A stretch of 64,000 nucleotides of DNA from Victivallis lenta (GCF_009695545.1 NZ_VUNS01000021.1:1-64000); one strand, 5' to 3'. Counted from the first letter of the stretch, positions 27,553 to 36,483 are shown. The notes: generated by a model not told the origin, from the sequence alone. Program-made: numbers and translations.

Positions 27553-29035
27553 TAATTTACTGTGGATTCTGCTTATGTTTTCAAATTCAATCTTATTGCA
27601 CGCTTCTGTGATTGACGTCACCGGATTCGGAGCCCGCGGCGATGGTGTCACGGATGATCATGCCGCAATACAAAACGCAGTGGCCGAACTGAAAAAGCAC
27701 AATGGAGGAATTCTGTATTTTCCCGTCGGTCAATACCGTATTGCAACAAGCGGGCATGGCGCACTTTTTCTGGACGGTATTTCCAATGCAACCATCCGTT
27801 TTGAACCCGGAGCCGTCTTGCTGATGGACAACCTGCTGCCGGACGGCTCCGGCGGCGGTCATGGAATCGTGGTGCGCGGTCCCGGTTCCGGCATCACGCT
27901 GGAGAATATTCATGTCAGATGGGTGAAAAAAGCGATTGGCCGCAGTCATGGTGATGCATTCCGCTTCGAGGGGTATCCCAGTGACGGCAAAACCATTGCC
28001 CGGATCATCATGAACAACTGTATCGGAGAACGCAGCCCGCAGACCGGGGCGGTTTTCATGGGATGCAGTGATGTTTCCGTCAATAATTTCAGTCCGGTCG
28101 ACACCTGGGCTGACGGTTTGCATTTCAACGCCTGCCGCCGCGTAAATGTAAATGGCGTGCTGGGCTTGAACAACGGAGATGATACGCTGGCCTTTGTCAC
28201 TTATTTTGACGAAAAGTTTTCCGGGCAGACAGGAGGCGTTTTTTCTTTCCCGGATTTAAATGAGTGGTGCAATTCCGACAGCAATGCGACGAATATCACC
28301 GCCATAGGAGGGCATGCCGACGGCATGAGAATCTCCGGCGCCCGAAATATCAATGTCAGCAATCTCAATGTTTCCGGCAAATGGGCCGGAGTTCAATTGG
28401 ATTCGGCCATCAAGACGACGGAGAATGAAGCTGTCGGCTGGGGATATCCGGCTTCGCGCAACATCAATATTTCCAACGTGTCGATATCGGATTGCGATCT
28501 GGGGCTGATCGTGCGCAGCTTGAACGTGCTGCCTGACGCTTCGGAATCATTTTGGAGTTTCAAGGTCAACATCAGCAATCTGACTCTTTCCGGAATTCAT
28601 TCGCATGGAATCGACATTCAGAGTGTCGGCGGCATCCAGATCAGCAACATCCGGTCGGACAGCAGAATCAGATTTCTGAATTTGCGCGGTCCCGTTTCGC
28701 TGAACGGCCTGGATCAGACGGGCGGCTCCGTGGAGTTCACCGGCATTCAGGGGAAGCGTTTCTTCGGTTTCCGGCCGAATATGGAACCGAAGCCGATAGA
28801 GGTTTCTGGCCCGGAAGAGGTTGCGACAGGCAGCGTTCTGCTGAGCAGAGTCAACCTGACAGGAGCTCCTCTGCGGCTTGACCGCCTGGCCGGTCTCTGT
28901 ATTTCCGGACTGCGTTCCGATTCTGCAATCGAACTGAAAAACTGCCGGGATATATATTTAAATGAAACCGTCGCCGCCGATAAGCCGTCAATCGGGAATT
29001 GCCGGAAAATCTTTTTTAACGGAAGCGAGTTATAA
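27539..29035 (+). CDS. Secreted pectate-lyase-3-like beta-helix protein (first of a pair)
   Basis: Protein of 498 residues with a signal peptide (KFYDNLLWILLMFSNSILLHA). The mature start VIDVTGFGARGDGVTDDHAAIQNAV is the Pectate_lyase_3/GH28-like N-terminal signature. Beta-helix coils follow, with AVFMGCSDVSVNNF and DGLHFNACRRVNVNGVLGLNNGDDTLAF. The GDD with nearby DG and H residues resembles the acid pairs of GH28-type enzymes. A role in cleaving an acidic polysaccharide is likely; the substrate is unknown. It overlaps the LacI gene and shares one base with the next gene. Confidence 0.78.
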   Translation: MKFYDNLLWILLMFSNSILLHASVIDVTGFGARGDGVTDDHAAIQNAVAELKKHNGGILYFPVGQYRIATSGHGALFLDGISNATIRFEPGAVLLMDNLLPDGSGGGHGIVVRGPGSGITLENIHVRWVKKAIGRSHGDAFRFEGYPSDGKTIARIIMNNCIGERSPQTGAVFMGCSDVSVNNFSPVDTWADGLHFNACRRVNVNGVLGLNNGDDTLAFVTYFDEKFSGQTGGVFSFPDLNEWCNSDSNATNITAIGGHADGMRISGARNINVSNLNVSGKWAGVQLDSAIKTTENEAVGWGYPASRNINISNVSISDCDLGLIVRSLNVLPDASESFWSFKVNISNLTLSGIHSHGIDIQSVGGIQISNIRSDSRIRFLNLRGPVSLNGLDQTGGSVEFTGIQGKRFFGFRPNMEPKPIEVSGPEEVATGSVLLSRVNLTGAPLRLDRLAGLCISGLRSDSAIELKNCRDIYLNETVAADKPSIGNCRKIFFNGSEL

Positions 29036-30678
29036 TGAAGACATTTATTGGAGCAGTCTGCTTTTTTCTGTTCGTATCAACGGCACTGGCCTTGCCGATT
29101 CTGAACATCAGGGAGTTCGGTGCGGCCGGAGATGGAATCGCTGATGATTCGGCAGCCCTGAAACAGGCTGCCGAACGACTGAAGAGCAATGGCGGCGGCA
29201 CTCTGGAATTTCCGGCCGGAACATACCGTATCGGAACCGTGGGAGGTGGTCTGATCCTGGATGAACAGAGCAATGTGAAAGTTGTTTTTGCTGATGGAGC
29301 GGTTTTGCTGATGGACAACCTGCTGCCTGACGGCAATGGGGGCGGGCATGGCATAACAGTACGCGGTCCCGCCAAAAATATTGAACTTCATAACATTAAA
29401 GTCCAGTGGAAGAATAAAGCGCGTACCCGAAGCAACGGCGATGGTTTCCGTTTTGAAGGTTATCCGGATAGCCGTCGAACGCTGAAGCGGATCCGGATGG
29501 AAAATTGTCAAGTCCTGAAAAGTGCTCAGACTGGAGCCGTTTTCATGGGGTGCAGTGATGTGACGGTACGGAACTTCACCATACGGGAGAGTTGGGGGGA
29601 CGGGCTCCATTTCAATGCCTGCCGGAATGTCGATGTTGAAGGGGTTACCGGAATTCAGACCGGAGATGACACACTGGCATTCGTTACTTATTATGCGGAA
29701 AAACCGGAGGGGAAAATCGGAACCGTATTCTCTTTGCCTGATTTGGGAGAATGGAACAATTCCGGCTCTGTGGCCAGGCATGTCCGTTCAACAGGCGGCA
29801 ATGCCAACGGAATACGTATTTCCGGAGCTCAGGCCGTGAAAATATCGGATGTCGAAGTGGACAGCAAGGTGGGGTGCGGCATTATCATCGATGCCGGAAT
29901 GATCAGCAAGATCAATTTATGGCAATATCTGGCCAGCCGCAATATCGAAATCAATGACGTAAAGGTGAAAAACTGTAATACGGGATTGTACATCATGCAG
30001 TTTGACCCGGCATTCAGCAATCCTGATTTTTATGAATTCGATGTCCGATGCGGTGATTTTCAAATTGAAAACTGTGATAATGACAGCGTGCACCTGAGCG
30101 GAGTATCGGGCGTCGAACTGGCCGATTTCCTCACAACCGGCTGCCGCTGGCGGTTTCGGACAGTTGCCGATTGCCGGCTCAGAAATGCAGATATCAGGGA
30201 AGGCGCCTTTCTGATCATCGGACAGGATGAAGCAATCGATCCGGCTCGAATCGAACAGCTCCATGACTGCAACATCCGGGTTTCAAATCTGAAAATAACT
30301 CATGGAAACCTTGGAATTCAGCGTTGTCGGAATCTTGGCATGCACAATCTTGAGATTTCCGGTTCTCCCGGCAGTTCCGTTTCCGTCTTCCAGACACTGG
30401 AATCCGGTTTCTCCGAGTTGAAACTCGAAAACATGAACTTGGCGGAAACAACTCCTTTTGCGGTTCAAATACTGCAAAGCCGGAATATTCATTTTGACAA
30501 AGTCGATGTGATTTCATCAAAACCGCTGACCGCGGCATTCGAACTCGGCGGGGGAGATGAAAATCTCACCACGGATCTCATCACCATTGAAGAATTGGCC
30601 GTTCAGCCCTCCGGGATGCTTCCTGTGCTTTCGCAGACCGGTCCGTATGGGGTGACGCATTGGCAGAATCTTCCCTGA
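29035..30678 (+). CDS. Secreted pectate-lyase-3-like beta-helix protein (second of a pair)
   Basis: Protein of 547 residues, signal peptide MKTFIGAVCFFLFVSTALA. It is a clear paralogue of the preceding gene: ILNIREFGAAGDGIADDSAALKQAA, LMDNLLPDGNGGGHGI, AVFMGCSDVTVRNF and DGLHFNACRNVDVEGVTGIQTGDDTLAF are nearly shared. The two probably act on the same glycan, possibly with different bond or branch preference. Its ATG overlaps the previous stop (TAATG), so the genes are translationally coupled. The C-terminal 150 residues diverge from the partner. The acid residues in TGDDT are conserved in both. Confidence 0.78.
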   Translation: MKTFIGAVCFFLFVSTALALPILNIREFGAAGDGIADDSAALKQAAERLKSNGGGTLEFPAGTYRIGTVGGGLILDEQSNVKVVFADGAVLLMDNLLPDGNGGGHGITVRGPAKNIELHNIKVQWKNKARTRSNGDGFRFEGYPDSRRTLKRIRMENCQVLKSAQTGAVFMGCSDVTVRNFTIRESWGDGLHFNACRNVDVEGVTGIQTGDDTLAFVTYYAEKPEGKIGTVFSLPDLGEWNNSGSVARHVRSTGGNANGIRISGAQAVKISDVEVDSKVGCGIIIDAGMISKINLWQYLASRNIEINDVKVKNCNTGLYIMQFDPAFSNPDFYEFDVRCGDFQIENCDNDSVHLSGVSGVELADFLTTGCRWRFRTVADCRLRNADIREGAFLIIGQDEAIDPARIEQLHDCNIRVSNLKITHGNLGIQRCRNLGMHNLEISGSPGSSVSVFQTLESGFSELKLENMNLAETTPFAVQILQSRNIHFDKVDVISSKPLTAAFELGGGDENLTTDLITIEELAVQPSGMLPVLSQTGPYGVTHWQNLP

Positions 30679-30703
30679 ACGTATCGGACGGAAAGTTTGA
30701 AAA

Positions 30704-32134
30704 ATGAAATCATACCATATTCTATTTCTTCTGGTCGTAAATTGCATGCTTCATGCTGTTACGCCGGGTTCTGTCTTTTCCGACAATATGGTCATACAGA
30801 GAGACGCTCCTGTGCGAGTCTGGGGAACGGCGGCTCCGGGCGAAACCGTCACCGTTACGTTTCGCGGCGCCAGTGCATCTGCTGTCGCGGATCGTAACGG
30901 CAGATGGCTGGCTGCACTTCCCGCCTTTCCGGCTTCTGACCGGGGGGCCGCTTTGAAAATCAGTGGAAGGACAACGGTTACATATGATAATGTACTGACC
31001 GGCGATATCTGGCTATGTGCCGGACAATCCAATATGCAGTTTGAACTCAGTCGAGTGAAGAACGGCGCAAAGTTGGCGGCAGAAAGCACGAATAACAAAA
31101 TCCGCCTGCTGCAAATTCCGCTTGCCTGGAACAGGAATCCTGTAAATCATACAGATGCGAAATGGCAGGAGTGCATGCCGGAGACGGCAGGGAATTTCTC
31201 GGCAGTCGGTTATTTGTTTGGCCGCAGAATTGCTGATCAAACCGGAATTCCGGTTGGTTTGATAAATATATCCTGGGGCGGCTGCCGCATCGAGGCCATG
31301 ATTGATGAAAATGCTTGGAAAACAGTTCCGGTTTCCCCAAAGGTTGCCGACGGCTTTCGACGCGAACTTGCCGATATGGACATGAAAGATGACAATGAGT
31401 TACGGGAGGATAAGCAGAGGCTTGCGTCCGTATTGTACAATGCAATGGTATATCCATTATCCCCGATGTCGGTAAAAGGGATGCTGTGGTATCAGGGCGA
31501 AGACAACCATACAGAGGGAATGGAATATGCGGAGAAGCTGCAGATGCTGGCATACTCCTGGCGAAAATGTTTTCAGCAGGAGTCCATGCCTGTCTATATT
31601 GTACAACTTCCGCCTTTCGGATACGGAGAGGAGCCGCCTTTTTTCCTTCCGCGTTTCCGAATGGCTCAGCAGATGTTTGCACAATCCGATCCATATTCCG
31701 GTTTCATTGTTACCACAGACTGCGGTGATCCGAACGATATTCACCCGGTTGATAAAATCCCATTGGTACATCGCCTGGCCGATCTGGCGCTTTACAAAAG
31801 TTATGGGATCGGTAATTCAGAAGCCCTGGCTCCCACTTGTGCAAAAATCGAATTCAAACGTGATCAGGCTGTTGTTTCGTTCATGAACGCGAATGGCTTG
31901 AGGAGCAGAGACGGGAACGCAATCAGCCATTTGGAAATTGCCGGTGCCGACAAGATTTTCCATCGGGCAAATGGCATTATTTGCAATGACCGATTATTGG
32001 TATCGTCTCCTTTGGTAAAAGCACCTGCATATCTGCGTTTCGGCTGGCATAAAACAGCAAATCCGAATCTGGTAAACCGCTCGGGAAATCCAGTTGCACC
32101 GTTTTCCAGCTGCAACCATTCAATTTCCTTTTGA
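30704..32134 (+). CDS. Secreted sialate O-acetylesterase-like protein (SASA family)
   Basis: Protein of 476 residues with a signal peptide (MKSYHILFLLVVNCMLHA). The N-terminal beta domain (SVFSDNMVIQRDAPVRVWGTAAPGE) is followed by the SASA core: LCAGQSNMQFE with the nucleophile Ser, GLINISWGG, MLWYQGEDN and DPNDIHPVDK with the Asp-x-x-His-type acid/His. These are the blocks of 9-O-acetylesterase and acetylxylan-esterase-like enzymes. In this operon it most likely deacetylates the glycan cut by the beta-helix proteins. It is the last gene of the AT-rich island. I see no clear terminator behind it. Confidence 0.85.
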   Translation: MKSYHILFLLVVNCMLHAVTPGSVFSDNMVIQRDAPVRVWGTAAPGETVTVTFRGASASAVADRNGRWLAALPAFPASDRGAALKISGRTTVTYDNVLTGDIWLCAGQSNMQFELSRVKNGAKLAAESTNNKIRLLQIPLAWNRNPVNHTDAKWQECMPETAGNFSAVGYLFGRRIADQTGIPVGLINISWGGCRIEAMIDENAWKTVPVSPKVADGFRRELADMDMKDDNELREDKQRLASVLYNAMVYPLSPMSVKGMLWYQGEDNHTEGMEYAEKLQMLAYSWRKCFQQESMPVYIVQLPPFGYGEEPPFFLPRFRMAQQMFAQSDPYSGFIVTTDCGDPNDIHPVDKIPLVHRLADLALYKSYGIGNSEALAPTCAKIEFKRDQAVVSFMNANGLRSRDGNAISHLEIAGADKIFHRANGIICNDRLLVSSPLVKAPAYLRFGWHKTANPNLVNRSGNPVAPFSSCNHSISF

Positions 32135-32291
32135 AAACCATGGATAGGAAAGATTGTCAAAGCTGAAACACGCAGCGAAGCCGCCCGTTTTCCCGCCGCT
32201 TTCTCCCGGTATCCTGACGGCTGGATGCCGGGGCGGAATAAATTTGATCTTTTCCTGATTCAGCTCTTGACAAACGGGGATAAATCCATCA

Positions 32292-32317
32292 TGTCTAATA
32301 TAGACAACATGTTGTCT
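32292..32317. promoter_or_regulatory. Nested operator palindromes before the broken LacI gene
   Basis: Two dyads share bases: TGTCTA-ATA-TAGACA (32292-32306) and the perfect AGACAACATGTTGTCT (32302-32317). A TTGACA lies just upstream at 32267-32272, although its -10 box is not clear. The site is 40 bases before the start of the LacI-type gene at 32358, so autoregulation is the natural reading. Confidence 0.5.
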
Positions 32318-32357
32318 GGTGCGGTTTGCAATTCAATGTACAGGACAAGCTGATGAT

Positions 32358-32880
32358 ATGGAAAAGAAGCGCAGCAACATCCGGGATCTTGCGAAAGCGG
32401 CCGGGCTTTCGGCCGGAACGGTCTCGCGGATACTGAACAACCGCCCCGGAGATATGAAGATTCCGGAAACCACTCGCGCCCGTGTGGTCGAGCTGGCCCG
32501 GAAGATGGAGTACGTTCCGAATATTCACGCTCAGCGGCTGTTTTCGAAACGTTCCGGCGTGATCGGGCTGATTATCCCGTCGGCGGAACGCAACGGCTCC
32601 CCAGTGTTCGGCTGTACGCATCTGTCGCATGTGCTGGCCGGAATGGAGCGGGAGCTTGACGCGACCTTCCGGCGGCTCGAGCTCCACCCGGCCGGTCGCC
32701 GCCGCCGTGACGCTGCCCGGGCTCCCGGCCGGCCGTTACCGCCTCCGGCGCGTCAGCAACGGCGGCGCCGAAGAGGGAATCGTCGGCAACGGCGGATTCC
32801 GGCTGCTCCTGACTCCGCATGAACTGCGCGTCTATGAGCTCATTCCCGTCGATTCGCGTCAAATCAGGCCGCGGAAATGA
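32358..32880 (+). pseudogene. Truncated LacI-family regulator joined to the 3' end of an unrelated gene
   Basis: From the ATG at 32358 the frame encodes a normal LacI helix-turn-helix (NIRDLAKAAGLSAGTVSRILN), the hinge and the start of the sensor domain (KRSGVIGLIIPSAERNG to HVLAGMERELDA). After about 32670 this frame turns into an Arg-rich nonsense tail ending at 32822. From there another frame reads VTLPGLPAGRYRLRRVSNGG and LLLTPHELRVYELIPVD to the stop at 32880, which looks like the last beta-sandwich strands of a glycosidase. I interpret this as a deletion that fused two genes out of frame. The alternative is an assembly error. About 250 residues of the sensor domain are missing. Confidence 0.6.
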
Positions 32881-32894
32881 CAGGAGGGAATGCG

Positions 32895-33875
32895 TCAGAG
32901 AGCGGATTGCATGATGAGCCATGCGGTATAGGCAATATAAATCAGGAGGAGGAAAACGCCTTCCAGCCGCGAAATTTTCCAGCCGGTGCGCATGATCGGC
33001 AGCAGCAGGACCGAACAGAGAAGCATGACGCCGAGGTCGACATAGCTGAGCGTCGCGTTCCGGAGCGGGGAGATCAGCGGAGCGATGCCGAGGATTGCGA
33101 AGACGTTGAAGATGTTCGAGCCGACCACGTTGCCGATGGCGATATCCTTTTCGCCGCGGACGGCGGCGACGACCGAGGTCGCCAGCTCCGGCAGGCTGGT
33201 GCCGACTGCGACCAGGGTGAGGCCGATCACGGCGTCGCTGACCTGCAGCAGCCGGGCGAAAAATACGGAGCCGGCGAGGAAGAGCTTCGCGCCGAGGATC
33301 AGGAGCGCGAGCCCGGCGATGGTCAGGAGGACGGCGGCGGGGAGGCGCATTGCCTTGGCATTTCCGGAGGAGACGGATTTCCGCGCCTCCTCGACGACGG
33401 CGGCGTTGACGGCCGCTTCGCGCTTCGCCTGCCGCACGCTCCAGGCCGTATAGAGGATGATCGCCGCGAAAAAGATTGCGCCGTGGATGCGGCTGATGCC
33501 GTGCCCGGTCAGGTAGAATATGGTCAGCATGGCGGCGGCCAGCAGCATGACCGGCGCGTCGAACTGGAACAGATGCGTGTTGACCCGGAGCGGGGTGATG
33601 ACGGCGCAGAGTCCGAGGATCAGCGCGATATTGCAGATATTCGAGCCGACCACGTTGCCGAGACTGATGTCGGCGTTGCCCGCGATGGCGGCGTCGACGC
33701 TGACCACCAGTTCCGGCGCGCTGGTGGCGAAGGCGACGAGCGTGAGCCCGATGACCAGCGGGGAGATGCGGCATCTCTCCGCGATGCGCACGCCGCCGCG
33801 CACGAGAAATTCCGCGCCGTAATAGAGGGCGGCGACGCCGGAGGCGCCGTAGAACAGGTTCAGAATCGTTTGCAT
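32895..33875 (-). CDS. Calcium/sodium antiporter (CaCA family, YrbG-like)
   Basis: Inner-membrane protein of 326 residues with about ten hydrophobic segments. It contains the two inverted alpha-repeats of the cation/Ca exchanger family: GLTLVAFATSAPELVVSVDAAIAGNADISLGNVVGSNICN near residue 45 and GLTLVAVGTSLPELATSVVAAVRGEKDIAIGNVVGSNIFN near 220. Both keep the PEL and GNxxGSN ion-binding motifs. It probably exchanges Ca or a similar cation against Na or protons. It is a single-gene unit on the minus strand, converging with the broken LacI gene. Confidence 0.92.
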   Translation of the reverse strand: MQTILNLFYGASGVAALYYGAEFLVRGGVRIAERCRISPLVIGLTLVAFATSAPELVVSVDAAIAGNADISLGNVVGSNICNIALILGLCAVITPLRVNTHLFQFDAPVMLLAAAMLTIFYLTGHGISRIHGAIFFAAIILYTAWSVRQAKREAAVNAAVVEEARKSVSSGNAKAMRLPAAVLLTIAGLALLILGAKLFLAGSVFFARLLQVSDAVIGLTLVAVGTSLPELATSVVAAVRGEKDIAIGNVVGSNIFNVFAILGIAPLISPLRNATLSYVDLGVMLLCSVLLLPIMRTGWKISRLEGVFLLLIYIAYTAWLIMQSAL

Positions 33876-34003
33876 GAAACTCCCCCGGGTTCGGTCAGTT
33901 GTTTTTCCGGAATTTGGAAAAATAGCCCTTTTTTGTAGAATGTCAAGCGGAAATTTTATGAAAACGGGTTATATTACGAAATCAGACAGAGGTGATGAAT
34001 TCT

Positions 34004-34483
34004 ATGGAAAACAAGGCGGAAACGGCGAAACGGCTCTTTCTCTCCGGGGCGAACTGCTCCCAGGCGGTGATCGGCGCGTTTCAGCCGGAGTGCGGGATTG
34101 ATTTCGATACGGCGATGCGCATCGCTTCGGGCTTCGGCGGCGGCATGGGGCGGCTGCGCGAGGTGTGCGGCGCGGTCTCCGGCATGTTCATGGCGGCAGG
34201 GCTGCTGCGCGGCAGCTCCGATTTGCGGGATAAGGCGGCCAAGGATGCGCACTATGCGCTGATTCAGGAGCTGGCGGAGGCGTTCCGGCGCGAGAACGGT
34301 TCGATCGTCTGCCGCGAGCTGCTCGGGCTCGGCGCCGCGCAGGCGGACCGGCCCGTCTCCGAAGCGCGCACGCCGGAGTATTACCGCAAGCGTCCGTGCG
34401 CGGAGCTGGTGGCATTCGCAGCCGGGCTGCTGGAGGAGAAACTGAAGGAACGGCTCCGGGCGGAATCCGGAGTCGGGCAGTAA
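34004..34483 (+). CDS. C_GCAxxG_C_C family protein
   Basis: Protein of about 159 residues. The Cys pattern of the family is complete: GANCSQAV, then GFGGGMGRLREVCGAVSG, then CRELLG and KRPCAELV. Members are thought to be redox or metal-binding proteins, often near uncharacterised oxidoreductases. Their biochemical role is unsettled. I prefer the ATG at 34004 because AGAGGTG is suitably spaced from it; upstream ATG and GTG codons in the same frame sit directly on that site. The next gene follows 16 bases later and is probably co-transcribed. Confidence 0.85.
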   Translation: MENKAETAKRLFLSGANCSQAVIGAFQPECGIDFDTAMRIASGFGGGMGRLREVCGAVSGMFMAAGLLRGSSDLRDKAAKDAHYALIQELAEAFRRENGSIVCRELLGLGAAQADRPVSEARTPEYYRKRPCAELVAFAAGLLEEKLKERLRAESGVGQ

Positions 34484-34499
34484 CTGGGAGATGCCTGCG

Positions 34500-34844
34500 A
34501 TGAAGAAAGTGAAAATCACGGTTCTGAAAACGACTCTGGACGAGGAGCTGGCCCGGGAGTACGGTGCGGAGGGGCTCAAGGCATGTCCGATGCTGAAGGC
34601 CGGGCAGGTCTTTTACGCGGATTACGCGAAGCCGGATGGTTTTTGCGACGAAGCCTGGAAGGCGATTTATCAGTATGTGTTCGCCCTTGCGCACGGCGCG
34701 GGGGAGGGGCTGTTCTACTACGGCGACTGGATTCGGAAACCGGGCGTTGCGATCTGCAGCTGCAACGACGGGCTGCGGCCGGTGATCTTCAAGCTTGAAG
34801 CCACCGGCGAGACGTCGGAGATCAATTACACGCCGGTCCACTGA
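34500..34844 (+). CDS. TIGR04076-family protein
   Basis: Protein of 114 residues from the ATG at 34500, which has GGGAG nine bases before it; an ATG at 34491 would leave no spacing. The sequence KVKITVLKTTLDEELAREYG, CDEAWKAIYQYVFALAHGAG and the C-terminal GVAICSCNDGLRPVIFKLEATG are characteristic of this small conserved family found in anaerobes. The conserved Cys residues (ACPM, FCDEAW, CSCNDG) suggest metal or cofactor binding. No function is known. It follows a C_GCAxxG_C_C gene, another Cys-rich small protein, so the two may act together. Confidence 0.8.
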   Translation: MKKVKITVLKTTLDEELAREYGAEGLKACPMLKAGQVFYADYAKPDGFCDEAWKAIYQYVFALAHGAGEGLFYYGDWIRKPGVAICSCNDGLRPVIFKLEATGETSEINYTPVH

Positions 34845-34887
34845 AAAAGGGCCGCGGCCCGTGTTGTTTTTACCGGAGTGTTGTGGT

Positions 34888-36105
34888 ATGGTATGTTCCG
34901 GAAAGGAAGGCGGGAGGCGCCGCCGGTCGGCAATCATGTTTTTCGGAAATAAACGGCTTGCGCTTCTCGTCATCATCTACATCGGCTTCATCAGTCTCGG
35001 GCTGCCGGACAATATCCTCGGCGTCGCCTGGGACTCCATGCGGACGGAATTCGGAGTTCCGGTCTATTATGCGGGGTTCATCTCGACGCTTCTGACGCTC
35101 TGTTCGGCCGTTTCCGCCTTTTTCAGCGGCGCGATCCTGCGCCGCCTGGGGACCGGGAAACTGCTGGTGATCTGCGGTTTCATGACCGGCTGCGGACTGC
35201 TCGGCTATGCGCTTTCCCCATTTTTCCGGGTTCTGCTGCTGTTCGCCGTTCCGCTCGGCTTCGGGCAGGGGGCGATCGACACCGGCATGAACTACTTTGT
35301 CGCCAGGCACTACACGAGCCGGGACATGAACTGGCTTCACTGTTGCTGGGGAATCGGGGCCAGCGCCGGTCCGCTGATGATCACGCTCATTCTCTCCGCC
35401 GGGTGGAGCTGGCGTTGCGGCTACGGCATCGTCTCCGCCGTGCAACTGTGCCTCGCCGGATTGTTTCTGATGACCTTGAATCTCTGGAAGGAGACCGGAA
35501 CGGGCGGAGACGGCGGCCGGGCGGAGGCGTTCGAGGGGAAGGTCCGTTACAGCTTGCGTTTTTTCTGCTGCCCGCTCATGATGTTCCTCTACTGCGGCGC
35601 GGAGTATTCGCTGGGACTGTGGGGATATCTGTTCCTGACTCAATGCCGGGGATATTCGCCCGAAGCGGCCGGATATGCGGTCACCGGATACTGGGGGATG
35701 CTGACTTTCGGACGCTTCCTGCTCGGATTCATTGCGAACCGCCTGGGAAACACCCGGCAGATCCGGTTCAGCACGCTGCTGGGGCTGGCCGGTGCCGTGC
35801 TTCTGCTCTCCGATCTCCCGTTTCTGCCGGCGGCCGCGCTCGGCCTGATCGGATTTGCGTTTGCGACCTTCTATCCGGCCATGATGCATGCCGCGCCGGA
35901 GCGGTTCGACGATGCGACCGCCGCCACGGTCATCGGCTATCAGGGCGGAGCGGCCATGCTCGGCATCGCTCTGCTGCCGGCCGGATTCGGTTATCTGGCC
36001 TCCGTGTTTTCGTTCGATCTGCTGCCGTATTTCGCCGGGGGCGTCTGTGCGCTTCTGTTCCTGATTCAATGGAAAGTCGACGGTTCCGGGCGTTCCCGGG
36101 CATGA
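34888..36105 (+). CDS. Major facilitator superfamily transporter
   Basis: Inner-membrane protein of about 405 residues with some twelve membrane segments. The first is LALLVIIYIGFISLGLPDNILG, and SGAILRRLGTGKLLVICG is an MFS loop 2-3-like motif. The GLPDN start is shared with sugar/fucose-type MFS members (FucP/YfkF-like). I use the ATG at 34888, which has GGAG at proper spacing; the ATG at 34936 starts immediately before the first membrane helix but lacks a site. It ends five bases before a strong bidirectional hairpin. Substrate and direction of transport are unknown. Confidence 0.82.
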   Translation: MVCSGKEGGRRRRSAIMFFGNKRLALLVIIYIGFISLGLPDNILGVAWDSMRTEFGVPVYYAGFISTLLTLCSAVSAFFSGAILRRLGTGKLLVICGFMTGCGLLGYALSPFFRVLLLFAVPLGFGQGAIDTGMNYFVARHYTSRDMNWLHCCWGIGASAGPLMITLILSAGWSWRCGYGIVSAVQLCLAGLFLMTLNLWKETGTGGDGGRAEAFEGKVRYSLRFFCCPLMMFLYCGAEYSLGLWGYLFLTQCRGYSPEAAGYAVTGYWGMLTFGRFLLGFIANRLGNTRQIRFSTLLGLAGAVLLLSDLPFLPAAALGLIGFAFATFYPAMMHAAPERFDDATAATVIGYQGGAAMLGIALLPAGFGYLASVFSFDLLPYFAGGVCALLFLIQWKVDGSGRSRA

Positions 36106-36109
36106 AAAA

Positions 36110-36139
36110 TCGCGGGAACGGCCGAAACCGTTCCCGCGA
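36110..36139. terminator. Strong bidirectional terminator between convergent genes
   Basis: A 12-bp stem (TCGCGGGAACGG/CCGTTCCCGCGA) with a 6-base loop. On the minus strand it is followed by five T residues, so it ends the YggL transcript; it also lies just behind the MFS gene on the plus strand. Confidence 0.85.
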
Positions 36140-36159
36140 TCCTGTTGCCGGCGGCGCTG

Positions 36160-36483
36160 TTACAGGTCGTTGTGCCAGGCGTCGACAAGCTCGCTCGCGT
36201 TCACCTCGGTGACGCCGGGGAGCGACTTGACGAAGGCGATCGCCTGATCCCGGCGCTCCGCCTCGTCCGTATTCGGGCTGCCGGTGTTGACCAGGATGTC
36301 GAAGTCGGAGAAGTCGAAGTAGCCGGAGATGTCCAGCCCGAGCTCGTCGAATTTGCCGGTCAGCTGATCGACGAAAGCGTAGAGCGCCTCCATGTCGGCC
36401 TTCTCTTCATAGGTCGCGGTCAAGACGAAACCAAGTTCCTTGTACTCGCCGCGATGGGTCTTTTTACGCAAACGTTTTTTCAT
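36160..36483 (-). CDS. YggL-family (DUF469) protein
   Basis: Small protein of 107 residues starting with the basic block MKKRLRKKTHRGEYKELGFVL, which is the hallmark of YggL/DUF469. The acidic middle (YFDFSDFDILVNTGSPNTDEAERRDQAIAFV) and a Trp near the end (ELVDAWHNDL) also fit. YggL associates with the 50S ribosomal subunit in E. coli, and a ribosome-related role is likely here too. It starts 39 bases after the ABC exporter gene on the same strand and probably shares its transcript. It ends at a strong terminator. Confidence 0.8.
   Translation of the reverse strand: MKKRLRKKTHRGEYKELGFVLTATYEEKADMEALYAFVDQLTGKFDELGLDISGYFDFSDFDILVNTGSPNTDEAERRDQAIAFVKSLPGVTEVNASELVDAWHNDL

Noticed and set aside
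27539-30678. CRISPR-like repetition in the beta-helix genes
   Set aside because: The similarity comes from coding repeats and paralogy, not from equal repeats separated by unique spacers.
32160-32270. AraC C-terminal remnant on the minus strand (GIQPSGYREK)
   Set aside because: The resemblance is a few residues only; the frame simply runs on into the antisense of the esterase gene.
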